Assembly (NCBI GenBank): GCA_037447235.1
Contig: JBBIHC010000005.1
Location: 1-60,503 of the forward strand
Source: JAVZJR01 sp037447235
GTDB lineage: Archaea; Micrarchaeota; Micrarchaeia; Anstonellales; Bilamarchaeaceae
Reading direction: 5' to 3'
DNA length: 60,503 nucleotides
This document shows positions 8,488-17,055 of this stretch, in pieces; the first letter of the stretch is position 1; every line of letters starts with the position of its first letter. The notes beneath the pieces were generated by a model that did not search any database, was not told where the DNA came from, and worked only from the letters and a program-made list of their open reading frames with translations. A program made the position numbers and the translations under genes.

Positions 8488-9395
8488 TTTTTCTTCCCTC
8501 CGCGGCCCCATGCCAGCGGGCTTGCAATGCCGCACGCTGCCCTGCAAAGGCCGAGCGATGCTATCGATGCACAAGTTGGCACCTTGTAACCCCTTTTCCT
8601 AGCATGGGCGACCTGATAGCGCGTTATTTTTTCAGAAAAATCCGGCAGGTTGGAATACAAGGAGACTATCGCATCATCAGTCAGGCCCACGTTTATGAGA
8701 TAAACAGCCAGCAGCCATCTTGCGTGGTGGGGCAGGTTGTGGTGTTTTTTCAGTTCATCCACAAGATGCGATATGCACGGCGGGTAGTCGGAAGGCATGA
8801 CCTTCGCCACTTTTTTTTCTTCAAACTTCGGCATTTGTCTTTCCAGTTCTTCAACAGCCTTTTTTATCGCCGGCGGAGGATTTTTCAAAAATGGCACCTG
8901 CTCCACATGCTTCCTCACCGCTTCCTCCAGCATTCTTTTCTTCTCCCCTGCGGTTATCCTGACCCATCCGCCCCTGAGCTCCCTGTTAATCAGCGCGTAA
9001 TGCCTGTCGTGCGGAGTGAAGCGGAGGTAATCAGGCAGATAAACCGAATCGTCATCTGTCCTTATGCCAAATCCGGCAAGAAGCGCCGCGATGGTCTCTT
9101 TTGTCTCCCTGTTTATATTTTTCCTTGCCAGTTTGGATACCGCGACAGCAAACCTGCCTGCCAAATACCTGTTCCTCATTGCGCCGAGCAGCATCCTTGC
9201 AAATGCATAAACCGCGATTGCCTCCTTTTTTTCTATTTCATCGGCATATGCCCTTTCTTTTATGCTGCCGGAGAGGCTTTCAAGCAGAAGATTTATCGCC
9301 TTGTCGGCAATGGTTTCGGTTATTTCAATGTCGGCTATCGCTTCCTTGGCTTCTTTTGTGAACGGGTATCTTGCTGCAAAATCAATGTCAACCAT
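8484..9395 (-). CDS. priL: DNA primase large subunit PriL
   Basis: PriL is the regulatory subunit that carries the Fe-S cluster and helps initiate primer synthesis. The product is 303 residues from the ATG at 9395 (MVDIDFAARYPF). Four conserved cysteines expected to bind the 4Fe-4S cluster are visible: one in PPCISHLV near residue 206, then PTC, GLC and AAC near 274-287. The intervening HARWLLAVYLINVGL and RYQVAH segments are typical of the C-terminal domain. It is translationally coupled to priS (ATGA overlap). The extreme C-terminus ends WGRGGKKK. Confidence 0.95.
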   Translation of the reverse strand: MVDIDFAARYPFTKEAKEAIADIEITETIADKAINLLLESLSGSIKERAYADEIEKKEAIAVYAFARMLLGAMRNRYLAGRFAVAVSKLARKNINRETKETIAALLAGFGIRTDDDSVYLPDYLRFTPHDRHYALINRELRGGWVRITAGEKKRMLEEAVRKHVEQVPFLKNPPPAIKKAVEELERQMPKFEEKKVAKVMPSDYPPCISHLVDELKKHHNLPHHARWLLAVYLINVGLTDDAIVSLYSNLPDFSEKITRYQVAHARKRGYKVPTCASIASLGLCRAACGIASPLAWGRGGKKK

Positions 9396-9428
9396 AACGC
9401 TTCCCCATCGTCTTGGCATCAGTTTTTT

Positions 9429-9911
9429 TCATTTCGCCACTCTTTTGAAGCACGCGTAGCCCAGGTCAAAAACCGCGATGGCTGCGAAATACTCCCATCT
9501 TGCAAACACGATTGCGGTAATCGCGGCGCCCGCAGGCAGAAGGAGGCGGTATTCCTCAAGGCCCGGCACTCTCCAGCCTGGCAGTTCGTCCAATACCGCA
9601 AGGGCGAAAAACAAAAACAGGAAGCTGAGGTCCTGCTCCGGAAGGCCGGCAGCCCCTGCCGCAATAATGGCTGCAAGAAAGCCCATTATGTGCGCCAGCG
9701 TGTCAATCTTCCTTGCGAAAATCTGCGCGAGCAATGCTCCCAAAAACAACGCGCTTACCACCGGGACGCTTATCAGGTAGCCTATTCCCACCCCGTACAG
9801 CATCGCCAGGAAATATTTTATCCTATTTTTCCCGCCCTTTTCGTCTTCTATCCAATCCACCCATTTCACAAGCAGGCCTGCGATGAAAGCCACAGCCAAA
9901 ATTTCAATCAT
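9429..9911 (-). CDS. polytopic membrane protein, unknown
   Basis: Starting at the ATG at 9911, the 160-residue product is almost entirely hydrophobic, with about five predicted helices (for example ILAVAFIAGLLVKWVDWIED, FLAMLYGVGIGYLISV, MGFLAAIIAAGAAGL, FLFLFFALAVLDE, and YFAAIAVFDLGYACF). Acidic residues occur within or next to helices (WVDWIEDE, ALAVLDELPGW), as in small archaeal integral membrane proteins of unknown function. It lies between deoxyhypusine synthase and priL on the same strand, with short spacers. No family is assigned. Confidence 0.65.
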   Translation of the reverse strand: MIEILAVAFIAGLLVKWVDWIEDEKGGKNRIKYFLAMLYGVGIGYLISVPVVSALFLGALLAQIFARKIDTLAHIMGFLAAIIAAGAAGLPEQDLSFLFLFFALAVLDELPGWRVPGLEEYRLLLPAGAAITAIVFARWEYFAAIAVFDLGYACFKRVAK

Positions 9912-9918
9912 AATATCA

Positions 9919-10820
9919 CTAAAATATCCTTTTTTGCCTGAGCAGGTAATAGGCAACCGGCAAAGTTATGGAAACGTCGCCGTAAACCGTTGCGTGCGTT
10001 GCCTTTTCCCTTATCTTCCCCCAGGAAACCGCCTCGCTTGTCTGCGCGCCTGAGAGCGAGCCGTCCCACGGCGATGCGGTGGTGAAGTAAACGGCGTAAT
10101 CGAAACCGCCCCGCAGGATGTTCACCCCGATTGCGTGATGTTTTGATATTCCGCCGCCAAGGATTATCCCGCCGGTCTTTTCAGCCTCAAGCGTTATCGC
10201 TGCAAGTTTTTTCATGTCAGCGCTTACATCAATCCCAAAGTCTTTCCTGCGCTGCCTGAAAAAATAAACCTGAAGGCCGAGAGCAGAATCCACTATGCCG
10301 GGCGAGAAAACGGGTATCCTGTTTCTTGCGCACCAGTATAGGAAAGAGCCCCGGTCCTTTATTTTTTTCCCTGCAGCCTCCGCGAGTTCGGAAGGGCTTA
10401 TCATTTTTTTTTCTGCATACTGCTCTTCCAGCNNNNNNNNNNNNNNNNNNNNNNGAGAAGGACATACCTGTCGTTTGGGACAAGTATGTTGCCTATCCTG
10501 TTTATTCCCTTGCCGTGCAGCTCCCTGTCGTTGGCGGCAAAGTCGCCTATCAGGTAGGGCTTTTCTGATTTTATTATGTCGTGGTCGATGCTGCCGCCTG
10601 CGGTTATTATGACATCGACAAACTTCTTCCTGCACAGGTCGGCTATTATTCCGCGGAGGCCGCTTGCCACCATGTTCGCCGTGAAAGTAAGGTAAATTAC
10701 CGCGCCCTCGTTTTTCATTCTTTCAATCAGTTCCACCGCATACCCCAGTTCTGTTGCCTGGAAACCGATGTTCTTGATGCTGGAAAAAGGCGCTTCCGGC
10801 CTTATGTCCGTCACATTCAT
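9919..10820 (-). CDS. dys: deoxyhypusine synthase (interrupted by assembly gap)
   Basis: The enzyme transfers the aminobutyl group of spermidine to a lysine of aIF5A. The N-terminal part (10455-10820) reads MNVTDIRPEAPF, LGYAVELIERM and VDVIITAGGSIDHDI. The C-terminal part (9919-10432) has GIVDSALGLQVY and the active-site loop GGGISKHHAIGVNIL, whose lysine forms the enzyme intermediate. A run of 22 Ns at 10433-10454 sits between them. The two sides are in different frames across 22 bases, so the N count is a placeholder, not evidence of a mutation. The gene is probably intact, about 300 residues. Confidence 0.9.
10433..10454. other. assembly gap (22 Ns)
   Basis: Twenty-two consecutive Ns interrupt deoxyhypusine synthase. 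Because the flanking frames do not match across 22 bases, the true gap is of another length. It shows that this window is scaffolded sequence and that base-level oddities elsewhere, such as the broken valS, need caution. Confidence 0.99.
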
Positions 10821-10879
10821 GAAAATCTTTCTCGCGATTTATTAAAAAGCATAATGGTCATAAGAGTTTTAGTGGTCGT

Positions 10880-12154
10880 ATGAAGATCGTGAGCATTTGG
10901 GCGCGGGAAATCCTTGATTCCCGCGGCAATCCTACGGTTGAAGTTGATGTCATAGCGCAAAATGGGGCTGGCAGCGCCGCGGCTCCGAGCGGCGCGTCAA
11001 CAGGCAGGCACGAGGCAGTCGAGCTGCGGGACGGCGGGAAGCGATACCGCGGCAAGGGCGTGACGAAGGCAGTCGAAAATGTAAACATGGCCATCGCGCC
11101 TGCGCTCGAGGGGATGGATGTAACAGGCCAGGCGGCAATAGACACCAAGATGAAGGAGCTTGACGGCACGAAGGACAAGAGCAGGCTTGGCGCAAACGCG
11201 ATCGTCGCAACATCAATGGCAGTGCTGCGCGCCGCAGCCGCGTGCTACCAGCAGCCGTTGTACAAGTACCTGAAGGGCGAAAGGCTTCCAGAAGCAATGT
11301 TCAATGTGATAAACGGCGGGAAGCATGCCGGCAACAGGCTTGCCATCCAGGAGTTTTTGATAATTCCGAAAGCGAAGAAATTCGCGGAGAGGCTGCAAAT
11401 CGCGAGCGAGGTTTACCACGCCCTCGGCGAGCACCTCCAAAAGAAATACGGCGCTTCTGCGAGGAATGTTGGGGATGAAGGCGGGTACGCCCCTCCGATG
11501 AGCAAGACGGACGAGGCATTGGATGCGCTTTCAACAGCCATCTCGCAGGCCGGCTATGATGACAAATGCGCGCTGGCCGTAGATGCCGCCGCCTCCTCTT
11601 TTTATGACACTGCCAGAGAGAAGTACATCATTGACGGCGTTGAGATGAGCGAGGGCGAGATGATTGACTTTTACAAGGAGCTCGCTGAAATATATAAGAT
11701 TGAATCCATCGAGGACCCTTTTCATGAGGAGGCTTTCGGGGCTTTTTCAGCGCTTACCAAGGCGGTGCGCAACAAGACGCAGATTGTCGGCGATGACCTT
11801 CTTGTCACAAACATTTCGCGCATAAAAGAGGCGATAGAAGAAAAATCGGTTACTGCCCTTCTCCTCAAGGTAAACCAGATAGGCACGGTGACGGAAGCCC
11901 TGGATGCTGTTTCCCTCTGCCGCGAGAGCGGCCTGAAAATCGTTGTGAGCCACCGGTCCGGAGAAACAGAAGACAGCTTTATCGCCGATTTCGCGGTCGG
12001 CATAAATGCAGAGCAGATAAAGGCAGGCGCCCCGGCGCGCGGCGAAAGAACTGCAAAATACAACCAGCTTCTCAGGATAGAGGAACAGATTTTCTTCGAA
12101 GTTGAAGCCGGGGAAGCCAGGCTTCCGGAAGCGGAAAAGGGGATAACACAATAG
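10880..12154 (+). CDS. eno: enolase (phosphopyruvate hydratase)
   Basis: Enolase interconverts 2-phosphoglycerate and phosphoenolpyruvate in glycolysis/gluconeogenesis. The 424-residue length is normal. Recognisable are the N-terminal ILDSRGNPTVEVDV, the loop SGASTGRHEAVELRD, metal ligands in AVDAAASSF, ESIEDPF and VGDDLLVTN, the catalytic lysine in LLLKVNQIGT, and SHRSGETEDSFIAD. ATG at 10880 begins MKIVSIWAREILDSRG. The gene diverges from deoxyhypusine synthase with about 59 nt between the starts. All catalytic positions that I can check look intact. Confidence 0.97.
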   Translation: MKIVSIWAREILDSRGNPTVEVDVIAQNGAGSAAAPSGASTGRHEAVELRDGGKRYRGKGVTKAVENVNMAIAPALEGMDVTGQAAIDTKMKELDGTKDKSRLGANAIVATSMAVLRAAAACYQQPLYKYLKGERLPEAMFNVINGGKHAGNRLAIQEFLIIPKAKKFAERLQIASEVYHALGEHLQKKYGASARNVGDEGGYAPPMSKTDEALDALSTAISQAGYDDKCALAVDAAASSFYDTAREKYIIDGVEMSEGEMIDFYKELAEIYKIESIEDPFHEEAFGAFSALTKAVRNKTQIVGDDLLVTNISRIKEAIEEKSVTALLLKVNQIGTVTEALDAVSLCRESGLKIVVSHRSGETEDSFIADFAVGINAEQIKAGAPARGERTAKYNQLLRIEEQIFFEVEAGEARLPEAEKGITQ

Positions 12155-12236
12155 CTTTTAAATAAATTGCCTGATATTAATCGTTAAAGACCCGATGATG
12201 CTTTGGCGTCAAGTATTGCTGTGAGGATATGGTTTT

Positions 12237-13982
12237 ATGGCTGCCAGAAAGCCCAACCCGACAGATGCAAAAACATACTACCAGCTCGGTAACGAATATT
12301 ATGAGAAAGGCGATTACGAAAAGGCCATAGAAAACTACAATATGGCAGTGCTTTTGAACCCGGTATTCTCAGAAGCGTATTTCAATCGCGCTCTAAGCTA
12401 CTACCAGCTTAAGAATTTCGAGAAATCCGTGGCTGATTATACAAAGGCTGCGGAGCTTGACCCGCACAACCCGTTCATATACAATAACCGCGGCGACGCG
12501 CACTACCGGATGCAGGATTACAATGCGGCAATCAAGGATTATGACAAGGCCGTCCAGCTGAACACCAATTACCTGAAAGCATACTACAATCGCGGCCTCT
12601 CATATGCGTCGCTTGAAGATTACGACAAGGCGATTGAGGATTTCAACAAAGTCGTGGAACTGAAGCCTGATTTCGCCGAGGCATACCACCTGCGCGGCCT
12701 TGCGAAGGAGTACAACGGCGACCTTGAAGGCGCCCAGGCGGATTATGAGCAGGCGCTGAAGCTCAATCCGGAACTCGCTGAAGCAAAGCAGCATCTTGAC
12801 TCGGTAAAGGAGAAAAAGGAGCAGCAGGGGAAGGGCGGGGAGGAAGGAAAGGCAGGCGCGGACATAAAAATGCTCCAGAAGCCCAACATGACTTTTGTCG
12901 ATGTTGCGGGAATGGAAAAGATGAAAGAGGAAATACGCAAGTCCATAGTTTACCCGATGATAAACCCGGACCTTGCGCGCAAGTACGGAAAGCTTGGCGG
13001 GGGCGGCATTTTGATGTACGGGCCGCCGGGCTGCGGAAAAACATACATCGTGAAGGCGGCCGCCGGCGAATGCAAGGCGGGCTTTATAAACGCAAAATTG
13101 AGCGACCTGCTGGACATGTACGTGGGCAATACAGAAAAAAATATCCACAAGGTTTTTGAGCTTGCGAGGAAGAACAGTCCCTGCATGCTGTTCTTTGACG
13201 AAGTCGACGCTATAGGCGGCAGAAGGGACCTTGGCGAAGGCCAACAATACATGAGAATGGCGGTCAACCAGATGCTTTATGAGATGGATGGCGTTGAGGC
13301 GCACAACGAGAACGTGCTGACAATCGCCGCCACAAACGCGCCGTGGGACGTTGACCCTGCCCTGAGAAGAAGCGGCCGTTTCAGCAAGACGATTTATATT
13401 CCCGAGCCGGATTTCAAGTCAAGAACGGAAATCCTGAAGCTGCACGCCAAAAAAAGGCCGCTGTCATTTTTCATACCTTATCGCCTGCTTGCCTTGGCTA
13501 CCTGGGCCTATGCGTCTTCCGACCTTAAATCCATCGTGGATGAGGCGTCAACCTACCCGTGGCTTGAGGCTTTCTTCAGCATACAAAAGAAAACCGCGGA
13601 ATATGTGAAAAAAGGCATGGATAAGGCAAAGGCAGAAGAGCTAGCAAAAAAACAGATCGTGCAGAGGCCCATTAACATTGCTGATTTTACGAAAGCTTTG
13701 ATCAAAAAGCGCTCGTCCCTGCCTCCGTGGTATGAGCAGGCAAAGAAGCAGATAGGGAAACAGGAAGAGATTACGATAGTTGACGGAAAAGAGCACAAAA
13801 AGATAACGGAAAGCAAGATGGGGCCGGGTGAAAAGGAGGCGTTTAAGGACCTGCTTGATACCATAAACAACAGGAACCAGTGGTATATGAAAATTTCCTT
13901 CAGGCTGATGAAAGAGATAAGCCTCCTGCTTTTGCGCATTTTGTCGTTGATATTTGCAGGGCAACTCGTTTTAGGTGCATAA
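12237..13982 (+). CDS. TPR-AAA+ ATPase fusion
   Basis: The 581-residue protein starts with about five TPR repeats (residues 8-180; recurring YxxGxxYxxxGDYEKAI and NPxxxEAYxNRG signatures), then a charged linker (KEKKEQQGKGGEE). An AAA+ module follows, with Walker A GPPGCGKT near 261, Walker B LFFDEVDAI near 317, sensor 1 TIAATNAPWDVDPAL and the arginine-finger region RRSGRF. The order resembles the Vps4/katanin/p97 meiotic clade with the usual N-terminal domain replaced by TPRs. The C-terminus ends in a hydrophobic segment (ISLLLLRILSLIFAG) that may touch membrane. The last 8 nt overlap pyrC. The substrate is unknown. Confidence 0.85.
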   Translation: MAARKPNPTDAKTYYQLGNEYYEKGDYEKAIENYNMAVLLNPVFSEAYFNRALSYYQLKNFEKSVADYTKAAELDPHNPFIYNNRGDAHYRMQDYNAAIKDYDKAVQLNTNYLKAYYNRGLSYASLEDYDKAIEDFNKVVELKPDFAEAYHLRGLAKEYNGDLEGAQADYEQALKLNPELAEAKQHLDSVKEKKEQQGKGGEEGKAGADIKMLQKPNMTFVDVAGMEKMKEEIRKSIVYPMINPDLARKYGKLGGGGILMYGPPGCGKTYIVKAAAGECKAGFINAKLSDLLDMYVGNTEKNIHKVFELARKNSPCMLFFDEVDAIGGRRDLGEGQQYMRMAVNQMLYEMDGVEAHNENVLTIAATNAPWDVDPALRRSGRFSKTIYIPEPDFKSRTEILKLHAKKRPLSFFIPYRLLALATWAYASSDLKSIVDEASTYPWLEAFFSIQKKTAEYVKKGMDKAKAEELAKKQIVQRPINIADFTKALIKKRSSLPPWYEQAKKQIGKQEEITIVDGKEHKKITESKMGPGEKEAFKDLLDTINNRNQWYMKISFRLMKEISLLLLRILSLIFAGQLVLGA

Positions 13983-15162
13983 CTTGCTGTGCATAAAAAA
14001 CGGCCTTGTTTTTTTTGACAATGGGTTTGCAAATTTGGATATACTGATTGAGGATGGCACTATAACGAAAATTGGTAGGAATATAAAATCTGATAGTTAT
14101 TATGACGCAACCGGTTGTGTTGTTGTCCCCGGCCTTATAGACCCGCACGCCCACCTCCGCGAGCCAGGCGCAGAGTACAAGGAGGACTTCCGCACCGGCA
14201 CTATGGCTGCCGTTGCAGGCGGTTTCACTACCGTGATTGACATGCCAAACAACCCGATGCCGACCGTGACCCGGCAGCGTTTTGAAGAAAAGCGCGCGCT
14301 TGCGGCGAAAAAGGCGCTTTGCAACGTTTTTTTTCATTTTGGCGCGACCGATGACAACCAGGGCGAGGCAAAAAAGGCAGGGGCATTTTCAATGAAAGTC
14401 TACTTGGGAAAAACTACGGGAGACCTTCATCTCCGGAAGCCAGACTCGCTTGAAAGGCATTTCCGGGCATTTGACGGCGTTTTTGTCTTTCACGCGTCTG
14501 TCTCTGAGGGAAACGAGGCGGAGCAGATAGAAAAAACGGCGCAAAACATTTTTTTGGCAGGCGAGCTTGGCAAAAAGTACCGCAGGCGAGTCCATATCGC
14601 GCACCTCTCAGCAGCAAAAGAGCTTGATGCCGCACTGCGGTTTGACATTTCAACGGAAACCGCGCCGCATTACCTTTTTTTGTCGTCAAAAGATGCCGAA
14701 AAGCTCGGAAAATTTGGCACGGTTTATCCGAATTTAAGAAGCGAGCCGGTCAGGAGGGCGTTGCTGGAAAACCTGCAAAAAATAAACTGCATAGCAACCG
14801 ACCACGCGCCGCACACGCCGGAAGACAAGGAGCAGGGAGCGCACGGCTTTCCTGGTTTAGAAACCTCGCTTGGCCTGATGCTCAAACTTTATTGGGAGCG
14901 AATCGTTCCGCTGGAATGGATAATGCGGGCGATGTCAATAAATGCCGCTTCTCTTTTCGGGCTTGATGCCGGGGAGCTGAAAAAGGGCGCAAGGGCGGAC
15001 ATAACAATAATAGACCTCAAGAAAGAATGGAAGGTAAAGGGAAGCGAGCTCTACACGAAATGCGGATGGAGCCCGTTTGAAGGCAGGGAGCTGAAAGGAA
15101 AGGCAAAGGCGGTTTTCGTTAACGGAAACCTTGTTTACGACGATTTTTCATTTGCCCAATAG
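13975..15162 (+). CDS. pyrC: dihydroorotase
   Basis: Dihydroorotase closes carbamoyl-aspartate to dihydroorotate in pyrimidine synthesis. The protein has 395 residues and begins at GTG 13975, overlapping the previous gene. The amidohydrolase metal site is visible as DPHAHLREPG near residues 57-66, with further ligand histidines in HIAHLSAAKELD and the aspartate in ATDHAPHTPEDK. The C-terminal composite sheet contains GARADITIIDL. Allantoinase is a related possibility, but LREPG followed by GTMAAVAGGFTTVIDMPN is typical dihydroorotase. It meets the geranylgeranyl reductase gene tail-to-tail with a 15-nt overlap. Confidence 0.93.
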   Translation: MHNLLCIKNGLVFFDNGFANLDILIEDGTITKIGRNIKSDSYYDATGCVVVPGLIDPHAHLREPGAEYKEDFRTGTMAAVAGGFTTVIDMPNNPMPTVTRQRFEEKRALAAKKALCNVFFHFGATDDNQGEAKKAGAFSMKVYLGKTTGDLHLRKPDSLERHFRAFDGVFVFHASVSEGNEAEQIEKTAQNIFLAGELGKKYRRRVHIAHLSAAKELDAALRFDISTETAPHYLFLSSKDAEKLGKFGTVYPNLRSEPVRRALLENLQKINCIATDHAPHTPEDKEQGAHGFPGLETSLGLMLKLYWERIVPLEWIMRAMSINAASLFGLDAGELKKGARADITIIDLKKEWKVKGSELYTKCGWSPFEGRELKGKAKAVFVNGNLVYDDFSFAQ

Positions 15163-16362
15163 CACGCTCAGGACCTTGAGCAGCCCCGGCCTTCCTGCGA
15201 CCACTTTTGCCACCGGGCCGGCGAACTTTCCTTCCATCACATCGTTCAGGTCTTTTTGCGTTATCGCGTTGAATATGTAATCAAGGTCGTCGTCGCCGAG
15301 TTTCTCCAGCACTTTTCTCAGCATCAGCCGCTTTTCCATTTTTTTGCCAAGCGTCGGCTTCCATCTGTCCTCGTATTCAGAAAGCGCCTTTTTGCTGAAG
15401 TCCTTTTTCTTATGGGCTTTCAGCGCGACATCCGCCGCTATTACCGCGGTTTCCATTGCCAGCGCTATGCCGCCGCCGTGTATTGGGTCAACCTGCTTCG
15501 CCGCGGTGCCGACCACCATAAAATTGTCCTTCACAAATTCGTTCAGCGGAGCGCCTACGCTTATTACGCCGCCGAAATCCACCAGCGTGCTTGCATTCTT
15601 CAGGCGCTCGTGTTTTGATATGAACCCGTCCAGCAGGGTTTTCGGGTCTGCGCCCTTTATCCCATTTTTGTCTGCGTCCGCGAGGTTGCCTCCTATTCCT
15701 ATTCCGACATTTGCCCTTCTGTCCGATTTCGGGAATATCCATACATATCCGCGCGGCGCAACCTCGTTCCCGAAATAAAGCTCTATCAGGTTTTCGTGCT
15801 CATACGGCTTCATCTCATACTGGTAGCAGGTGTCAACATCATAAAGGCGGTGGGTGGTGTCAAATCCAGCCGCCTTGGCGATTCTTGCTTCCATTCCTTC
15901 CGCGGAAACGATGAGCGGTGCGTAAATTTCCAGCTCTTTATCGCCCCATTGTACCGCCCGGATACCGGCTATTCTGCCGTCTTTTTTTATCAGCCCGGTA
16001 GCCCTAGTGTATGTCCTTACTTCCACCCCCTTATCTATGGCAAGCTCGCAGAGCCATTTGTCAAAAATCTTTCTTTCAAGAACCCAGCCGGTTGTTGTCT
16101 TGTCCTTCCAGACGATTTCCTTGCCGTTTGGCGCCACGACTTTTGCGCCATGGATTTCTGTTGCAATGCACCTTTTCGGAAGCTCCAGGCCCTGCGCTAT
16201 CACTTCCCTCGCGCCCAGCCCTTCGCCGCACCTGACAGGCACGCCTATTTCCTTCCTCTTGTCTATCACAAGCACTTCCATGCCGCCGGCCGCAGCCAGC
16301 CGCGCAAAGGTTGAGCCGGCAGGGCCGCCGCCTATGACCACTGCATCGTAATTCGTTTTCAT
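15148..16362 (-). CDS. geranylgeranyl reductase family flavoprotein
   Basis: These FAD enzymes saturate the isoprenoid chains of archaeal membrane lipids (digeranylgeranylglycerophospholipid reductase) or related prenyl substrates. The 404-residue protein has the N-terminal dinucleotide-binding GGGPAGSTFARLAA (residues 11-24), the RCGEGLG motif near 45-51 typical of this family, and GTAAKQVDPIHGGGIALAME near the C-terminal third, which closes the FAD site. It overlaps the upstream ferredoxin gene by 4 nt (ATGA), so the ferredoxin is probably its electron donor; that is inference from coupling. Confidence 0.9.
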   Translation of the reverse strand: MKTNYDAVVIGGGPAGSTFARLAAAGGMEVLVIDKRKEIGVPVRCGEGLGAREVIAQGLELPKRCIATEIHGAKVVAPNGKEIVWKDKTTTGWVLERKIFDKWLCELAIDKGVEVRTYTRATGLIKKDGRIAGIRAVQWGDKELEIYAPLIVSAEGMEARIAKAAGFDTTHRLYDVDTCYQYEMKPYEHENLIELYFGNEVAPRGYVWIFPKSDRRANVGIGIGGNLADADKNGIKGADPKTLLDGFISKHERLKNASTLVDFGGVISVGAPLNEFVKDNFMVVGTAAKQVDPIHGGGIALAMETAVIAADVALKAHKKKDFSKKALSEYEDRWKPTLGKKMEKRLMLRKVLEKLGDDDLDYIFNAITQKDLNDVMEGKFAGPVAKVVAGRPGLLKVLSVLLGK

Positions 16363-16553
16363 TTGACCGCCCCCTTTTCAAGCGTTATGACATTCGCAGG
16401 GCAGACCCTGGCGCAGGCACCGCACTTGACGCACTTTTCAGGATAGTACTCTATCCTGTTTCCGACAAGCTCAAGCGCGCCGGTCGGGCAAACAGATGCG
16501 CATCCGGCGCACAGTATGCATCCTTCGTGTCTTATTCTTATCATTCTTTCCAC
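16359..16553 (-). CDS. 2[4Fe-4S] ferredoxin
   Basis: The 64-residue protein has two complete cluster-binding motifs, CILCAGCASVCP (residues 13-24) and CVKCGACARVCP near 40-51, so it should carry two 4Fe-4S clusters and transfer low-potential electrons. It is coupled by a 4-nt overlap to geranylgeranyl reductase downstream, whose family is known in some archaea to use ferredoxin as reductant. The preceding gene (DJ-1/PfpI-like) ends 2 nt or less away, so all belong to one operon. Confidence 0.95.
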   Translation of the reverse strand: MERMIRIRHEGCILCAGCASVCPTGALELVGNRIEYYPEKCVKCGACARVCPANVITLEKGAVK

Positions 16554-16554
16554 C

Positions 16555-17055
16555 TTATTTTTCTAAAAGTTTGGTTATCTTCCCGAATATCTCCTCTGTC
16601 ATCTCCGGATAAGCCGCGGTCATTATGTTGCCGTCTACGACAATCTCGCCATCAACATACCTCGCTCCGGAATCCACGAGAAACTTTATCGACTTGTCGT
16701 TTTTTGCAACAGTTGCATTTTTGCCGTTGAGGATGCCGGCAAAAGCCAACGCAACCGGGCCGCTGCCTGTCCCGGCAACTCCCCTTTTTGTTGCGCATTT
16801 TCTTATCGCGGCAATAAGCCCTGGCGTTATTACACTCTTCATGTCCTCGCCCCCGACTATGACGAAGTCAAAGTAATCCGGGTTTATTTCATACAGTGCA
16901 AGGTCCGGCATCGCAGTTTCCCCGTCTTTGCTCCTTATGGGAATCCTCTGCTTTGCGGCTATCCTTACATTATGGCCCTTCCTCTCAAGAAGCGTTTTGA
17001 GCTTTAGTTCAGCGCTCAAAAAGCCATCAGCGAGCACCATCAAAATCCTCGCCAT
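16555..17055 (-). CDS. DJ-1/PfpI family protein lacking nucleophile Cys
   Basis: The 166-residue protein has the DJ-1/PfpI layout: RILMVLADGFLSAELK at the N-terminus, FDFVIVGGEDMKSV, then the nucleophile-elbow region. At the elbow, where the family has AICHGP, this protein has GTGSGP, so the reactive cysteine is absent. Members hydrolyse peptides, act as glyoxalase/deglycase-like enzymes, or are regulatory; without the cysteine I would not predict the usual chemistry. It overlaps the sugar-phosphate mutase gene by 16 nt and precedes ferredoxin in the same operon. Confidence 0.8.
   Translation of the reverse strand: MARILMVLADGFLSAELKLKTLLERKGHNVRIAAKQRIPIRSKDGETAMPDLALYEINPDYFDFVIVGGEDMKSVITPGLIAAIRKCATKRGVAGTGSGPVALAFAGILNGKNATVAKNDKSIKFLVDSGARYVDGEIVVDGNIMTAAYPEMTEEIFGKITKLLEK

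Noticed and set aside
8166..9941. 591-codon open frame on the plus strand opposite the primase genes
   Set aside because: It lies antisense to priS and priL, whose motifs are clear; composition (many R, C, H) is that of a shadow frame.
9919..10820. Frameshifted deoxyhypusine synthase pseudogene
   Set aside because: The frame change coincides with the run of Ns, whose length is arbitrary; both halves are well conserved.
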